Positions 22,123-32,780 are shown, numbered from the stretch's first letter. The stretch is 64,000 bases of DNA from Adiantum capillus-veneris (GCA_014529385.2 CM043965.1:17747912-17811911); one strand, 5' to 3'. Notes: generated from the letters alone by a model not told the origin. Program-made: numbers and translations.

Positions 22123-22677
22123 TTATTTCAAATATCTATCTAGTGATATACAATATGATAGGTAGTTTTCATGTGACTTGTAGAAATTGTAGCTTAAAGA
22201 TTTGTCAAAGGTATTGTCAAGGATACTCCTTTTTGTACCACCAAAGTGTGCTTTTACCCTTGAGTGCCCTTCCTTGTTTTTCTTGATGTTTGAGACATTT
22301 TTAAATTTTTTCTTGAAGGATATTTGCCAGTTTATTTGTCCTTGACACAATCATTAGCATCTATCTGTATCAGGAATTGTGTTTTACTGGAGACTATGTC
22401 ATAGGTCATGTTTTCACAATTCTTGTGTCTCTTTTTTGTCAATACCATTTTTGTCTTCTTAATTTCTAGTTTGAAAAGTCAAAACCTTTTTCTCCCCTCC
22501 TTTTACAAGTAGCTTAGCTCTCGTATGCTCCTTTTTTGACCCCAAATCTTCTAAGGTAGCTAAGTGTTCATCTAAATCATCAGTTGCATCATAATAGAGG
22601 TCTAAAAAGACTTCTTGAGCTTTCATTAAGTCCTTAGTTTCCTCATCTTTGTTTTCAATGTTGAGGATTGAAATCAT
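22123..22677 (-). pseudogene. Element C linker before RT, poorly conserved
   Basis: Short frames (22677-22459, 22350-22123) encode a hydrophilic, Lys/Glu-rich linker. The corresponding place in D (62575-62988) is likewise basic and frame-broken. No domain is recognised. Confidence 0.4.
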
Positions 22678-22716
22678 TTGGATGGGAATTATGTCGTAGC
22701 CATCCTCATTGCAAAA

Positions 22717-23133
22717 TTAAGTAGGCATAGACGTATTCACACATACATCCATTGTCGCTAAAATTTGAGTCCACTCGAATGGATCAAACAAATGCTCTAG
22801 AAAGGGTTCAGGTATATAGGCTTCGTCTGTGCAGTCCCTTTCTAGGATAAATTCTTCTCGTCTTAAGCTTCCATTTTTTGAAGCTCCACACATCCAAATA
22901 GGAGTGTCTTTGTTTAACGAGGATGGGAGTTTAGTTTCAGCCAAAGATACTGAATCAAAATCTTGGATGGGTGTTTTCAAGAAATCTCTATAAGTGTGAT
23001 CTTTTAGATTTACTCGTGTTACAGATTCCACTTGCTTCAAGTACAGATAATTGTTTTCCCTAGTCTTGGATAAGCTGTACCTATCGCATGAAAGGTCTTC
23101 CAAATATGATTTCATAGTTGAGTTTTTTCCCAA
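22717..23133 (-). pseudogene. Element C protease C-terminus and conserved spacer domain
   Basis: Contains VTRVNLKDHTYRDF, PIWMCGASKNGSLRREEF and PFEWTQILATMDVCVN. These match D at 62070-62350 almost residue for residue (TTRVNLKDHSYKD, LWMCGASKCGSLKREE). The block lies between protease and RT and is not a standard pol domain. Confidence 0.7.
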
Positions 23134-23231
23134 AGTCTACTATGGCAAAAGTGTTGATATTCAATTCCATAGGAATTGACTATCACTTTTTCAAGCAACA
23201 CTAATGGTCTCGCAATGTGTCTGTCAACCAA

Positions 23232-23583
23232 CTACAATTTCATTTGAGTTTGTCTAATGGCTGGCTGTCCCCAGGATTCCCATACTGCTTTAGTGGCTAT
23301 GGATATGCCAGATCCTTTATCTAGTATTTCCATGGTTTCAATGTCATTATATTTCACTGGGAGGGTGGTGTTTCCTTCTTCCCCTTCATAATATTCTTCG
23401 ACTTTGTTCATGGGAACTGATTGAATCTCTTTGTTCCATTTCATTTTTCAATTTTTCCATATTTTTTGAGATTAACTCCGTTATCCCCATCTTCTCTAGG
23501 GTTTTTTGTAAATCATTCCACAAGTATGGTCTGAGTTTTAACAGTTCTCCCAAGGTAAGAGTGCATTGGATGGGTGTAGACAT
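23232..23583 (-). pseudogene. Element C protease 1 with DKGSG motif
   Basis: Two overlapping frames encode VEEYYEGEEGNTTLPVKY followed by MEILDKGSGISIATKAVWESWGQ. Position and flanks match the retropepsin of B and D. The active-site triplet is D-K-G-S-G instead of the usual D-S/T-G-A. A stop follows soon after, before the strand carrying GRPFM. Confidence 0.75.
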
Positions 23584-23849
23584 GATTGATGAATGTTGTC
23601 TACTTCTAGGGTTTGTTCAGCTCTTTGAACTTGAGTGGTCTTGCACATGATGGATTTATCTTCGTTATCTCCCATGTAAGAAGGTAATGTTTTCAAGGTC
23701 AATGGTTTCAACATTCCTAAAGCTTCCGATTTGCAATCCCCGTACAAGGATTGTAAATCCATGTTCATATCAAAAGGTAGGTTATCCAACCAGACTTCCT
23801 CTATAGGAGCTGACTTCAGAGTTAGGCTCCCATCATTGATCTCTCTCAC
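23538..23849 (-). pseudogene. Element C gag-protease linker
   Basis: FDMNMDLQSLYGDC, LKPLTLKTLPSYMGDNEDKS and LLPWENC match D at 61310-61560 (DLDLQSYWGDG, LKTLPSYLGEYEAKSE). It is a conserved linker ahead of protease 1 without a recognised fold. Confidence 0.6.
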
Positions 23850-23855
23850 TTTTTC

Positions 23856-24743
23856 TCATAAGTGTCCTGGCCAATCTTCCTTTACTAATGGAATTTCGTC
23901 TAAGAAATCTTCGCTATCCGGCACTATAAGCTCTGTTTCTTTTGTTTCAGGGTGGGGTTCTGCCACCACATCGGATTTTTCTTTTGTTTCTTTTACCGCA
24001 AGCTCCTTAGGTTTTGTGATACTTTCAAGCTCGGGGTTTTGTTTTTCCAGCATTTCTTGCGTGATTCTTACCAAATTATGATAAGCTTCCAGCTTAGCTG
24101 CTTCCATGTCTGGAGATGGATAGTTTTTCCATTTGTTTTCCATGTTTTGGCATGATTTAAGTCCTGATTGGTAGGCTTCCAAGGCCGCATTAATAGGCTC
24201 AAAATTTTTATCAACCAGAATGGATCCTCTAGATTTCACGGTCGTTTCCTTGAATTCACTTCCAATTTCTTTCAACTTTTCATGGAATAGATTCTTTGCT
24301 TTCTCCTCGATTTCAACCCGTTGTTTTTGTTTTCTCATCTCATATCTTTTGCTTCTGCTCCTTTTGATTCTTTGAGAAGAAACTTTCGTATATTCTAAAT
24401 CATCAGAGGAGTTGTGTTTCTTTTTCTTGGCTTGGGCTCTAGTGATTATCTTGATTGGAACAATTGGTTCACTCTTTGATGAGCTCCTAGGTATCACTTG
24501 AACTACGTTTACTACGGTTTTATCCTTGTTCAAAGGATTTTTAGGACAATCTTCCGGAAAGTGTCCTCTCTTTTTGTAACATTGTGTGCAATAGGATTCA
24601 ATTGGTTTGAGGTTTTTGTCAGGCTCTAGACATTCATTTTTCCAATGATCATTAGCACCAAAGTTATGACAGTTTCTTGTTCTTGGATTCATCATGGGTC
24701 TTACCATGGGAGGTATGACACCTTGATTAGCTACAAAATACAT
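23856..24743 (-). pseudogene. Element C nucleocapsid region with two zinc knuckles
   Basis: The 295-codon segment starts with NCHNFGANDHWKNEC, a knuckle whose second Cys is Phe, then YCTQCYKKRGHFPEDC, a CX2CX5HX4C variant. A basic, charged tail follows (AQAKKKK, QRIKRSRSKRYEMRKQKQR), with a helical Glu/Lys-rich part. It should bind element RNA. D has the same layout (zinc knuckles, TRAQAKKT, then the charged helix). Confidence 0.75.
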
Positions 24744-24767
24744 TGGTGCGAATTATGGTGGAGCATG

Positions 24768-25983
24768 TCACTGTTTCTTCCATTGGTGGTGGATGTGGAT
24801 TATTGTAGATAGACTAGGCTCTGCACAGGGTGTAACAGGCACTGATGCTTGTTCATCTATGACTCCTTCAGAGTGCATGTACTTTATAGGCACTGCATTA
24901 TGTCGTGGATACGGAGGTTTTTGTCCCAACATAGGTTGAGGTCTTTTCATACCCATTGGTGGTCTTTGAGCTTGGGCTATATTAGGCTGATATCTGTACA
25001 TGGGCTGTCCTTGTGGCCGCATGGAGACGTACTGAACATTCCCATCATACTTTGGTCTGAAGTAGCACTCGTGGGTCTCATGGTTGGTCCATTCACCCTC
25101 AATTGCACACCATTTTTGTGGCCTAATTGGTTGTCCCTGTGGGGGTATCCCTTGTCTTGGTCCTCTCATAGGTGCTCTTTGCATGTTGTTCATCATGTCG
25201 TTCATCCTTTTAAGCATATATTCTATGGGTGAGAGTGGTTCCACAGCAGCCGTTCCCACTTGTGCTGGTTTAGTAGATCCTGTCTTCTTGCTTTGGTTAT
25301 CCTTAGGGACATCTTCTTCATTGAAAATTTCGCAATTGTCTCCTAACTCAATATCATTCGAAACATACGCTTGTAGGGTTGTATGCTTTTTACTATAGAG
25401 TATAGCATGAAGTTCTTTGTTTAGAAATCCCTCCAAAAGAAAGATACAAGTCGTTCTTCTGCAGGTATCTCCATTTTTGGACATATGGAAATGTATTGTT
25501 TTATCGAGTTGTACAATCCCTAACAGACTCACCATGTTTCTATTTAAAGCTGTAGATTTGAGCTACCGTATTATGTTTGATCCCCGTTTTGGAACAAGCA
25601 GCTACAAATCCTTGAGCTAATGTGTTCAAGTCCATGATTGACCTTGGTGGAATGTTTTGGAACCATGTCAATGCTTTTACTTCTAATGTCATTCCAAACC
25701 CCTCGAATTGAGTATGAAAATCGAATGTACGCTCTGCTCTTAAAAATTGCTTAAAGCTTGCTAAGTGGTCGTATGGATCTCCTGATCCATTGTATTTTCT
25801 GACCTGTTTTTGAAAATCAGCTGGTCTAACTCGTCTGTTTGGTTCAACTCCCGGTGTTTTGGCAATTGGTCCTATTCCGAGTCCTTCAAACCAGTTTGTT
25901 GGAAATAGTGACTCATGTAGCCTTGGGCTGGCCTTAGTGTCACTCGGTGTTCTACGTGATGAGGTGGTTCCTGGTTTCTTCAC
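24768..25983 (-). pseudogene. gag: Element C gag capsid core
   Basis: 25983-25540 encodes YNGSGDPYDHLASFKQFLRAE, FEGFGMTLEVKALTWFQNIP and IKHNTVAQIYSFK, the Retrotrans_gag core. 25535-24768 continues with FLLEGFLNKELHAILY and a Pro/Gln/Met-rich linker (RPQGQPMYRYQP). The two frames are separated by one shift at about 25538. Compared with D the segment between IYSFK and the linker is shortened. Confidence 0.8.
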
Positions 25984-26028
25984 ATTACTCTCAGATGATC
26001 TCTCACGATATTCATCTCTTGGAATTGT

Positions 26029-26813
26029 TTATGGTCCTTGCCCCAAGATCCAATCCCGTATGGAATACCCTTGGTATTTGGTTTGTTCTACCTCCTCAAG
26101 AGTCATCATAACAAAGTTGTTGTTATAACAATCCCTAAACAAGTAGGTTGGTAGATCCGCTGATCCCTTATCTTTGATCTTGAAGATATAGATGATCTTC
26201 ATGGCCGTTAATTGTCCTGGTTTGGCATGAGAAGTCCACAAAAGATCTTTTATGTTTCTATCTTCCCAACAATAGACCCCGATCCTAGGATTAGCCGTAC
26301 TAAGCCATTTCAAAGGCTTCAAGTCTACTTGATCGTATCCCTCAAATTCTAAAGTTGGCGGTCCTTCTTTTTCTGACATATCTGGGATTATGGTGTTTAC
26401 TTCTAACCCCCATTTGTCTATCACGTCAGGGTTTTCAACTTGTAAAACTGAGTTTCGTTTAGATCCATGTACATTTTTCCTTGTTTGTTTTCCCTAATCT
26501 CTTATTCGAACTCAATACCATGGGCATCAATGCGAATAGTATACTCCTCGTTAGGGTCCAAGTAAACCTGGGCTCCATGACGGTTAGTCTTGTAAAAAGA
26601 TAGTATATGCTTATAGCGCACTGTCGTTCCGATTTCCAAGTGAGTCGAGTAAGAAGACGTTTCGGATGTTGAATCTGAAAAAGTGTCTGAGACTTCTTCA
26701 GGAATTGTGTGCAAGAAATTGCCTTGATTCATGCTTTCTTTGGTGGATACTCTACTGGAGGTTTCTCCAAGTATGCCCTGATTTCCTAGTACACGACCAG
26801 ATCTAAGGTTCAT
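26029..26813 (-). pseudogene. Element C gag N-terminal region
   Basis: It starts with a genuine ATG (26813) giving MNLRSGRVLG, the same opening style as element B (MYLRSRRVLE at 42330). 26813-26502 continues to an IGTTVRYKHILSFYKTN segment and YTIRIDAHGIEFE; 26424-26029 gives VIDKWGLEV, IGVYCWEDRNIKDLLW and MKIIYIFKIKDKGS. The same series of beta-rich segments occurs in D (58150-58720: KLLFIKYQYDNEQG, NPNIVDKWGL, LYVFTYTEGSEVKI). I recognise no named family. A gap at 26425-26501 contains a stop. Confidence 0.65.
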
Positions 26814-27199
26814 ATAGACTTACGAAGCTTTGGGTAGAGTACTCACCTTGGATTGACTTGTCGTCAATTTTCACTTGATTTAATTGCAACTTTCAATCAA
26901 GCCACTGATTCCTCGTCTGCAACTTGATTCCTGTACAAATTTGATCAAGTTAGCTATTCTTCTATAAAGACAGTAGAGTTTTTGCTAACTCTCATGATTG
27001 GTCTCTGTGTATCACTTCAAATGGGAGTCAAAATATGACTTTCAAGTTCGATTTTAGCAAAAATTCAAAGGTTTGATATGCAACCTGTAAACTGAGTGTA
27101 CATGTATCAATTTTGATATGATTGAACCCAAAATTGCCCGGTGGCTTAATATTATGTTGGTCTATCACTGCATAAGCTCAAAAGTCAAAATTGATGTCT

Positions 27200-28110
27200 C
27201 TGGATAGCAGAAGTAAATTATCACGATTATTTACTTTTGTCAGTTTTTTGCACTTTTTTGATTGGTTTGGAAAGTATACAACTTGTTAAGGTCCCTGGAC
27301 AAGTTTCATCAAGTTTGGACAAAATCTGATCAAGTTTATCAGCTGTTTTGTATCCGCAGACTCTGATTTCGAGAATCTGGCTTAAGTCACACTTTTGGGG
27401 TCCAAATTTCACCAAAATGGATTTGTGAGGTCTACTTGATGTGCTTGACCTTGTGGTCCGCTCAAATTTGCAAAATCATCAAGTTTTAAAGCAGACGTAA
27501 ATAATCGTGATTATTTAGTCCAGCTACATTTTTGCAAGCTTTTGCCTCAACTTTGACACAGATCTGGTAAGCACCTTAAGTTAAGGTCACTAGCCAAGTT
27601 TCATCAAGTTTGGACAATTTTTGGTCTAATGGTAATCAATTATCTGTCTGTAGACTGTCTGCAGACTAACTTTGCAATTTTAGTCACAATTTTCAATCCA
27701 GTGATCCAAATCTTACCAAATTTGGTTTGTGGGCTTATTATAACATGTTAAAACTAGTGGTATGCTGATTTGGTCAAAAAAGTTGAAAAAGTGGACAGAT
27801 GTAAATAATCACGATTATTTACTACTGATAAATTTTTCCTTCTTTTTGGTCAACTGAGCATGTACACATGTTTATCACATCAATATAAGCCTATGAATCA
27901 ATTTTCAACAAGTTTGGACAAATTTTCCCCAATTCATACTCAAGATTTAAAAAGTCAGTATAAACTTTAGTTTTTATCGAGTTTTTTGCCGGTTTAGTGA
28001 TCCAAATCTCTTGGGCCTTTGCAAAAGTTTTTTGTACGCATGAAATGAGTCAATGGTATGAACCTTGATCAATTTAGAGCAGAAAGTTAATAATCGCAAT
28101 TATTAACTTT
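27200..28110. repeat. Element C leader: about 290-bp repeats, each with a palindrome
   Basis: Four palindromes lie at 27211-27236, 27496-27519, 27801-27822 and 28083-28110. Their core is TAAATAATCRYGATTATTTA; the last copy is a variant, AGTTAATAATCGCAATTATT. Steps are 286, 304 and 282 bases. Between them AAGTTTCATCAAGTTTGGAC and related words repeat, showing diverged tandem units. The stretch is upstream of gag (minus orientation) and without coding potential. Confidence 0.85.
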
Positions 28111-28121
28111 AGGCTTTAAAT

Positions 28122-28348
28122 TGTTGGAATTAGGGTTGCAGAGAAACACACACAGCTTGGAGAAGACAAAGGAAGCTCAAGGCACACAATAGAGAGTGTG
28201 TTACTTAGTGTGCAATGGAAAGATAGATAGCCCTAGAGTGATGGGCATATATACAATGCACGGGGGAAAAAACCTCCTAAAGAGGGAAAAAATGCCCCGG
28301 CGGTCCTAGTGTGTTCACACACATCACTACCACATGTATATGGTAACA
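28122..28348 (-). repeat. Copia A 3' LTR (about 227 bp)
   Basis: On the minus strand it begins TGTTACCATATACATG after the purine tract GAGGGGGA (28351-28358) and ends CCTAATTCCAACA at 28122, so the ends are TGTT...AACA. No partner LTR remains, because the 5' end of the element is lost. Confidence 0.75.
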
Positions 28349-28350
28349 AA

Positions 28351-28960
28351 TCCCCCTCTGGAGTGATGCGGTGAACGAGAGCTGGCACATGAGTAAAGGG
28401 AAGTGCCATGCCCTGAGGACAGGATCGGTCCACAAAGGGAAGTAAGCCCAAAGCTTTGCAAAAAGCTTCAAGCTTCTCACGAGACAATGCCTTTGTGAAA
28501 AGATCTGCAAGGTTGTCCTGTGTTGGCACATAAGCCAAGCTGATCTCTCCTGCTGAGAGCCTCTCCCTGACATAGTGGTAATGCACCTCAATGTGCTTTG
28601 TGCGAGCATGAAAAACTAGGTTCCTCGCAACTGCCAATGCGCTCTGACTGTCAGTGTAGATAGGGTTGGCAGTGTCCTATCCAACACCCAAATCAGCCAT
28701 AAGGCGACTGAGCCATACACACTCAACCGTAGCTGTGAAGACTGCCCTGTACTCAGCCTCACAACTCGAAGTGGCCACAGTAGGTTGCTTCTTGCTCAAC
28801 CATGATATACATGAACTGCCAAGCATGAAACAAAAACCACTTGTGGACACTCTCGTGTCAAAACAACCAAAAAGCATGTAAGTCTGGCGGCAATGATCCC
28901 CCCTTGGGATAAAACAAGCCAAGATGCAAAGTGCCACTAAGGTAGCGGAAAATCCTCTTG
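28351..28960 (-). pseudogene. Copia A RNase H
   Basis: Segments in two frames: GFCFMLGSSCISWLSKKQPTVATSSCEAEYRAV (around 28850-28700), then SALAVARNLVFHARTKHIEVHYHYVRE and IPTQDNLADLFTK-like text (28637-28430). This is the standard copia RNase H signature (SSCEAEY, KHIE...HF, ADIFTK). Frame breaks lie at about 28677 and 28960. Confidence 0.85.
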
Positions 28961-28965
28961 ACAGC

Positions 28966-30134
28966 CTACCAATGCTTAGACCCTGGGCTATGCATAAATC
29001 TACTGACTTGTGAGACTGCAAACTGAATATCCGGCCTCGTGTTGCATACATAAATGAGGCAGCCAATAGCAGTTTGGTAAAGAGTGACATCAGCAGGATC
29101 ACCAGCATCATGTAGACTCAACTTCAAACCTGTTTCCATGGGAGTGGCAATAGGTTTGCAATCCTCAAGTCCAAAATTACATAGAAATGTTTCAATGTAA
29201 CTTTTCTGACACAAGGCAATACCACCATTACACTGCTTAAACTGTATACCCAAGTAATGATGCAACAGCCCCAAATCTTTCATCTTGAAAGTAGCATTCA
29301 AATCAGCCTTAAATTCAGCAATATGTTTCTCATTTGGTCCAGTGATCAGCAAATCATCAACATAAAGAAACACAATGAGAAGTACATCACCCTCACACTT
29401 TACATACAATGTGCTTTCTGTTGGACTGTTACAAAAGCCTTGTTTGACCAAATGAGTGTCAGCTTTCTCATAGCAAGCATGAGGAGATTGCTTCAACCCA
29501 TACAAAGCCTTGTTACATTTGCACACTTTGTCCTCTTGTCCTTTTATGACAAAACCGCGAGGCTACGTTACATAAACTTCCTCAAATATGTCACCATTCA
29601 AGAAAGCAGTAACAATGTCTAATTGATGTACATCCCAACCAAAATGAGCTGCCAATGCATATAGAAAATGTACAGTAGTCATACGACAAGTGGGAGCAAA
29701 AGTCTCTTCATAATCTATGCCTTTTTGATGTGCATAACCTTTTGCAACAAGTCGAGCTTTATGGCGATCGATCTCACCATCTGGCTTCAACTTGTAAACC
29801 CACTTCGTACCAATGGCCTTTTTGCCAGGAGGCAAATCACATAAAGTCCATGTGTCATTTTCTATAAGTGCATCATATTTTGATTGCATGGCAGCCATCC
29901 AATTTTGTGAATTCTGTGCTTTATCAAAAGACAGAGGCTCCTCAACATCATGTAAGCTAGACACAGCCAAAGCATAACAATCTAATGCATAAGATGCATG
30001 GTGAGAGCCTGAATGAGTACAACTAGACAAAGGTGCATCCAATTTACTATCACGCAAAGTGTGCACCAGCCATTTTGGCATACCTCTAGCCTGCTCATTT
30101 TCAGCCCTTTCCTCATCAAGTACATCATGTATAT
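28966..30134 (-). pseudogene. Copia A reverse transcriptase
   Basis: 30134-29563 encodes GTKWVYKLKPDGEIDRHKARLVAKGY, DYEETFAPT and VHQLDIVTAFLNGD; 29526-28966 encodes NKALYGLKQSPHACY, the catalytic LYVDDLLITG (YVDD at 29353-29364), and NTRPDIQFAVSQVSRFM. These are all hallmarks of Ty1/copia RT. Stops after VYVT (29563) and KHW (28966) break it. The upstream end is cut by the element B insertion. Confidence 0.92.
30130..30134. other. Target-site duplication of element B (left copy)
   Basis: TATAT, repeated at 43738-43742. Removing 30135-43742 restores continuity of the copia pol frame order (integrase then RT). Confidence 0.9.
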
Positions 30135-30743
30135 TGTGTGCTGCTTGCCGCACTGTCGAAGCAAGGGCCTTGCCTAACACTGTGTGCGAGCCACAAACGG
30201 CTCCAAGCACACAAATAGCTTAACTAGTAAGCTCAAAGAAAGCGATGGTGTGTCACTCACTGCTCTATGCTTGCTTCGTGGAGGATTCCTCGCCGCGAAG
30301 AAGAAGGAGCCGCTGCTTCACCGCGCTCAACCGCTTCGCCACCGCCGTGCCGTCGTCACAATGCTCGATCGCACACACTCTCTGTCTATCTCTCTCTCTC
30401 ACATACACACACACACACAAGGAGATGAAGAAGAAGAAGATGGAGATGGAGATGGAGCAAGAGCACTCTTCTATTGCACAAATGAGAGAATAAGTGAATT
30501 TTAGGTTTAGTTGGTTTTTATATGAGCTCACCCCATTCACACTTGGGCGCCCATGCTTAGCCAACTAATCCCTTGAATGTCCCAATTAGAGTGCGCCTCT
30601 CATCGGCGATCACTCTTACCTTTTTCCTATTGGACCGACAAGCCCGGTACCTGACTCTACCAAATAAATAATACAATGTCCACCGTAGGTTACAACGTCC
30701 GTCTCGTAGGTGATAGGGTGTCCGTGAGCCGTGAGGGTTAACA
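30135..30743 (-). repeat. Element B 3' LTR (609 bp)
   Basis: The minus strand begins TGTTAACCCTCACGG and ends GCACACA. It contains a TATA box (30513-30525 on plus, minus strand TCATATAAAAACC) and a CT/CA microsatellite at 30378-30420. Pairs with 43127-43737. Confidence 0.95.
30513..30525 (-). promoter_or_regulatory. TATA box of the element B 3' LTR
   Basis: The minus strand has CATATAAAAACC downstream of GGGGTGAGCT. The 5' LTR copy (about 43507-43519) has CATATAAAATCC. In the 5' copy this would drive the element's RNA. Confidence 0.6.
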
Positions 30744-32092
30744 TGCCCCCCTTCCTGATGTAGATTCCGTCCTCAGAAGCTATTGAGTTGAAGCTCGTTG
30801 GTCGAGGTGGAAGAGCATTTGAGATGAATGTCCTTAGCCTTCTTCAGTCACTGCAAAATCAAACAACATTGCACAGTAATTGCATTCTCATAAGCGATTA
30901 AAAAGCATATGCAATTTTAGGCAGACAATTGATTGGTAACAGAATTTTAAACAATTTGTCAGCAATAAGCATTAAATTGCAATGTAATCAAATGCATAAA
31001 CAGATGTAAAGGTAAAAAATTAAACAAGTATGGGGTCATTAATTTAACGGTTGAAAGGCACTAGAGATCGATTATTAATACCATGGGTAAGCTTCTTAAT
31101 TTTCTCTGGTTAATTAAGTTTTTTAATCGCGAGAGCCAAGTATTTCATGTTCGAGGGCTGACTAGAGGCTACACCTAGAGGACCTTGTAGTTAAGCTACG
31201 ATAAAAGGAATTTCTCATGAAATCATTGCCTGACTGATTACCTTTTCTTTGACCCCCCAAGTCTTTTCACAGTGATTCAATTTTGATGTGTGTGCTTATT
31301 TTGTATGCCTTGGGTTTTTTGCTTTTCAAGGAAAAGTGCCCATACTGGGAACCTCTAGGGCTCTAGTACCATAGGCGATACATGTGAGTGAAGTACCCAA
31401 TCAAGCTGAGATTTCTCTTCTAGCTTAAGATTTTACAATGTGGCACTTTGATTTTTTGTTTGTTCATTTTCATCATTTTAATTTTGTAACTTTGGGGGGT
31501 CATATAACACTGATACACCTCCCCAGGCTCATCACACTAGTAAACTCCCTTTATAATACTTAAGCTAAAGGTCAATAGGGTCAAGCCCACTAGAAAGCCC
31601 TAGTACATTTCACACAATGCTGCCTAAATCGTATTGAGAACCTAAGTAACCATTAATTATTAGGAAGGCATTCCCCATGGTATTAAGAGAAGATCTCTAA
31701 CACCTAACTTGGTCAAACTAGCTTAGTCGGACTGCTTGATTTTTAAACCTAGACAAGTGATTATGACAAAAAATTACATTGAATTAAATGTTTGATACTA
31801 AGCAAATGCGGTGAACATTAGGCTATCAATCACAATTAAAGCAGACAATCATAGATGTAAAAAAGATAAGGGGCAATGCTAATGGACAAGAAACACTTGT
31901 TTGTGTCGATGGTCACGCTTGATTTGAAGAGTGAGTCGAGATAAAGATTCCATAAAGGTCCAAATCCTATCAATAGCAACACGCTCCTGTACACACTAGG
32001 AAACAAAAGGAATACCTCCAGGAGGCACATTAGTGGGAAAAGGTACCAACACTTATTGAACACAACAAAAAACATAAGGAACCCTAACCTAA
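30744..32092 (-). other. Element B 3' non-coding region
   Basis: Begins (3' end) at the polypurine tract AGGAAGGGGGGCA (30744-30756). No gene is seen for about 1.3 kb, yet the region aligns with 44735-46320 of B' over much of its length. It contains a strong inverted pair, GACCCCCCAAG (31251-31261) and CTTTGGGGGGTC (31490-31501), which could form a stem closing a loop of about 230 nt in the element RNA. Confidence 0.7.
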
Positions 32093-32569
32093 TTATTTGC
32101 ACTCCCCTAGAGAGTCAAGGGAATAGGATATTGTAGAGGGGGGAAACCCTAAGGCTAAACCCCTATCCTTGTCGTCGAGATAAACAAAGTCATCATCCAT
32201 GAGACCATATGTGCCATCCGTGTAGTCCTGTAAATTTTCTTCTTCATAATAGGTGCCCATGTTTACTAAGAAGGTCACTAGACACCTATAGTCATCTTGG
32301 TCAAAAGGGTAGGCTTGTGCAATGAGAGAAATGCTCTCTACTAAGTATGGATCAGACGTGGTCAAGAGACGTATCAACCATTCTAACTCCTCAAAATTCC
32401 TCTCACATGCTAGCGTACCTATCAAATCCCATTCACATGCAAGCACTTGAAAGACCATGTGAAATATTTGTGAAAAGTAACGAGGGTACCTCTCGCCCAA
32501 GGCAGGAGTAGATGACTCTAGCGTACTAGCCATATCTGTACACGCAAATAGATGATGGTTAGAGTGCAA
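32093..32569 (-). CDS. Element B ORF3, unknown acidic protein
   Basis: About 158 codons; a likely ATG gives MASTLESSTPALGERYPRYF at residue 13. The protein is rich in hydrophobic and acidic residues: FHMVFQVLACEWDLIGTLAC, EELEWLIRLLTTSDPY and FDQDDYRCLVTFLVNMG, then the acidic tail YDDxxFVYLDD-like (DDDFVYLDDKDRG). It reads as a mainly helical small domain with an acidic C-terminus. B' has a decayed copy at 46330-46715 with the same start and tail. It lies between the WVPK linker ORF and the 3' LTR. No family is recognised, and no signal peptide or clear membrane helix is seen. Confidence 0.55.
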   Translation of the reverse strand: MHSNHHLFACTDMASTLESSTPALGERYPRYFSQIFHMVFQVLACEWDLIGTLACERNFEELEWLIRLLTTSDPYLVESISLIAQAYPFDQDDYRCLVTFLVNMGTYYEEENLQDYTDGTYGLMDDDFVYLDDKDRGLALGFPPSTISYSLDSLGECK

Positions 32570-32780
32570 ATATTACAAGGTTCGTGTTCTTGTGCATAAT
32601 TTGTTTTTATGATTTTGTGTTATGGCTCTTGTTCTTTTACTTTTTTATCTTGTTTTTGTGAGTATAAGGCTTTATATATACATTCCCTAAGATTGGAGAT
32701 TAAGAGGTCAGGGAGAAAGGTTGAGAGGAAAGTGAGTGAGTGATGATTGTCAGCAAACACTCCCCCCTTCCTTGGGTAGA

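Larger units (their letters stand above)
15535..28121 (-). mobile_element. Element C: OTA-type Ty3/gypsy, minus strand, both ends missing
   Basis: About 12.6 kb that reads right to left: leader with palindromic repeats (27200-28110), gag, zinc knuckles, protease 1, spacer, RT, RNase H, integrase, second protease, linker, third ORF. It is a sister of element D: gag, spacer and RT match over their length. No LTR or PBS survives: the right end is cut by copia element A at 28122 and the left end abuts the tail of E2 at about 15535. Many stops and shifts make it a fossil. Confidence 0.85.
28122..30134 (-). mobile_element. Copia element A, 3' part
   Basis: Ty1/copia-type element, minus strand, inserted into the leader of C at 28122 (preceding bases TAAAT would be one TSD copy). 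It holds the 3' LTR (28122-28348), RNase H and RT. At 30134 it is interrupted by element B and resumes at 43738 with integrase. Stops and shifts in pol mean it is inactive. Confidence 0.9.

Noticed and set aside
24849-25398. Plus-strand frames opposite element C gag
   Set aside because: Shadow frames; the minus strand carries the recognisable gag and zinc-knuckle sequence.
27200-28110. Palindromes considered as miniature inverted-repeat transposons (MITEs)
   Set aside because: They recur at a steady step as part of longer tandem units, and no TA or 8-bp TSDs are visible around each.
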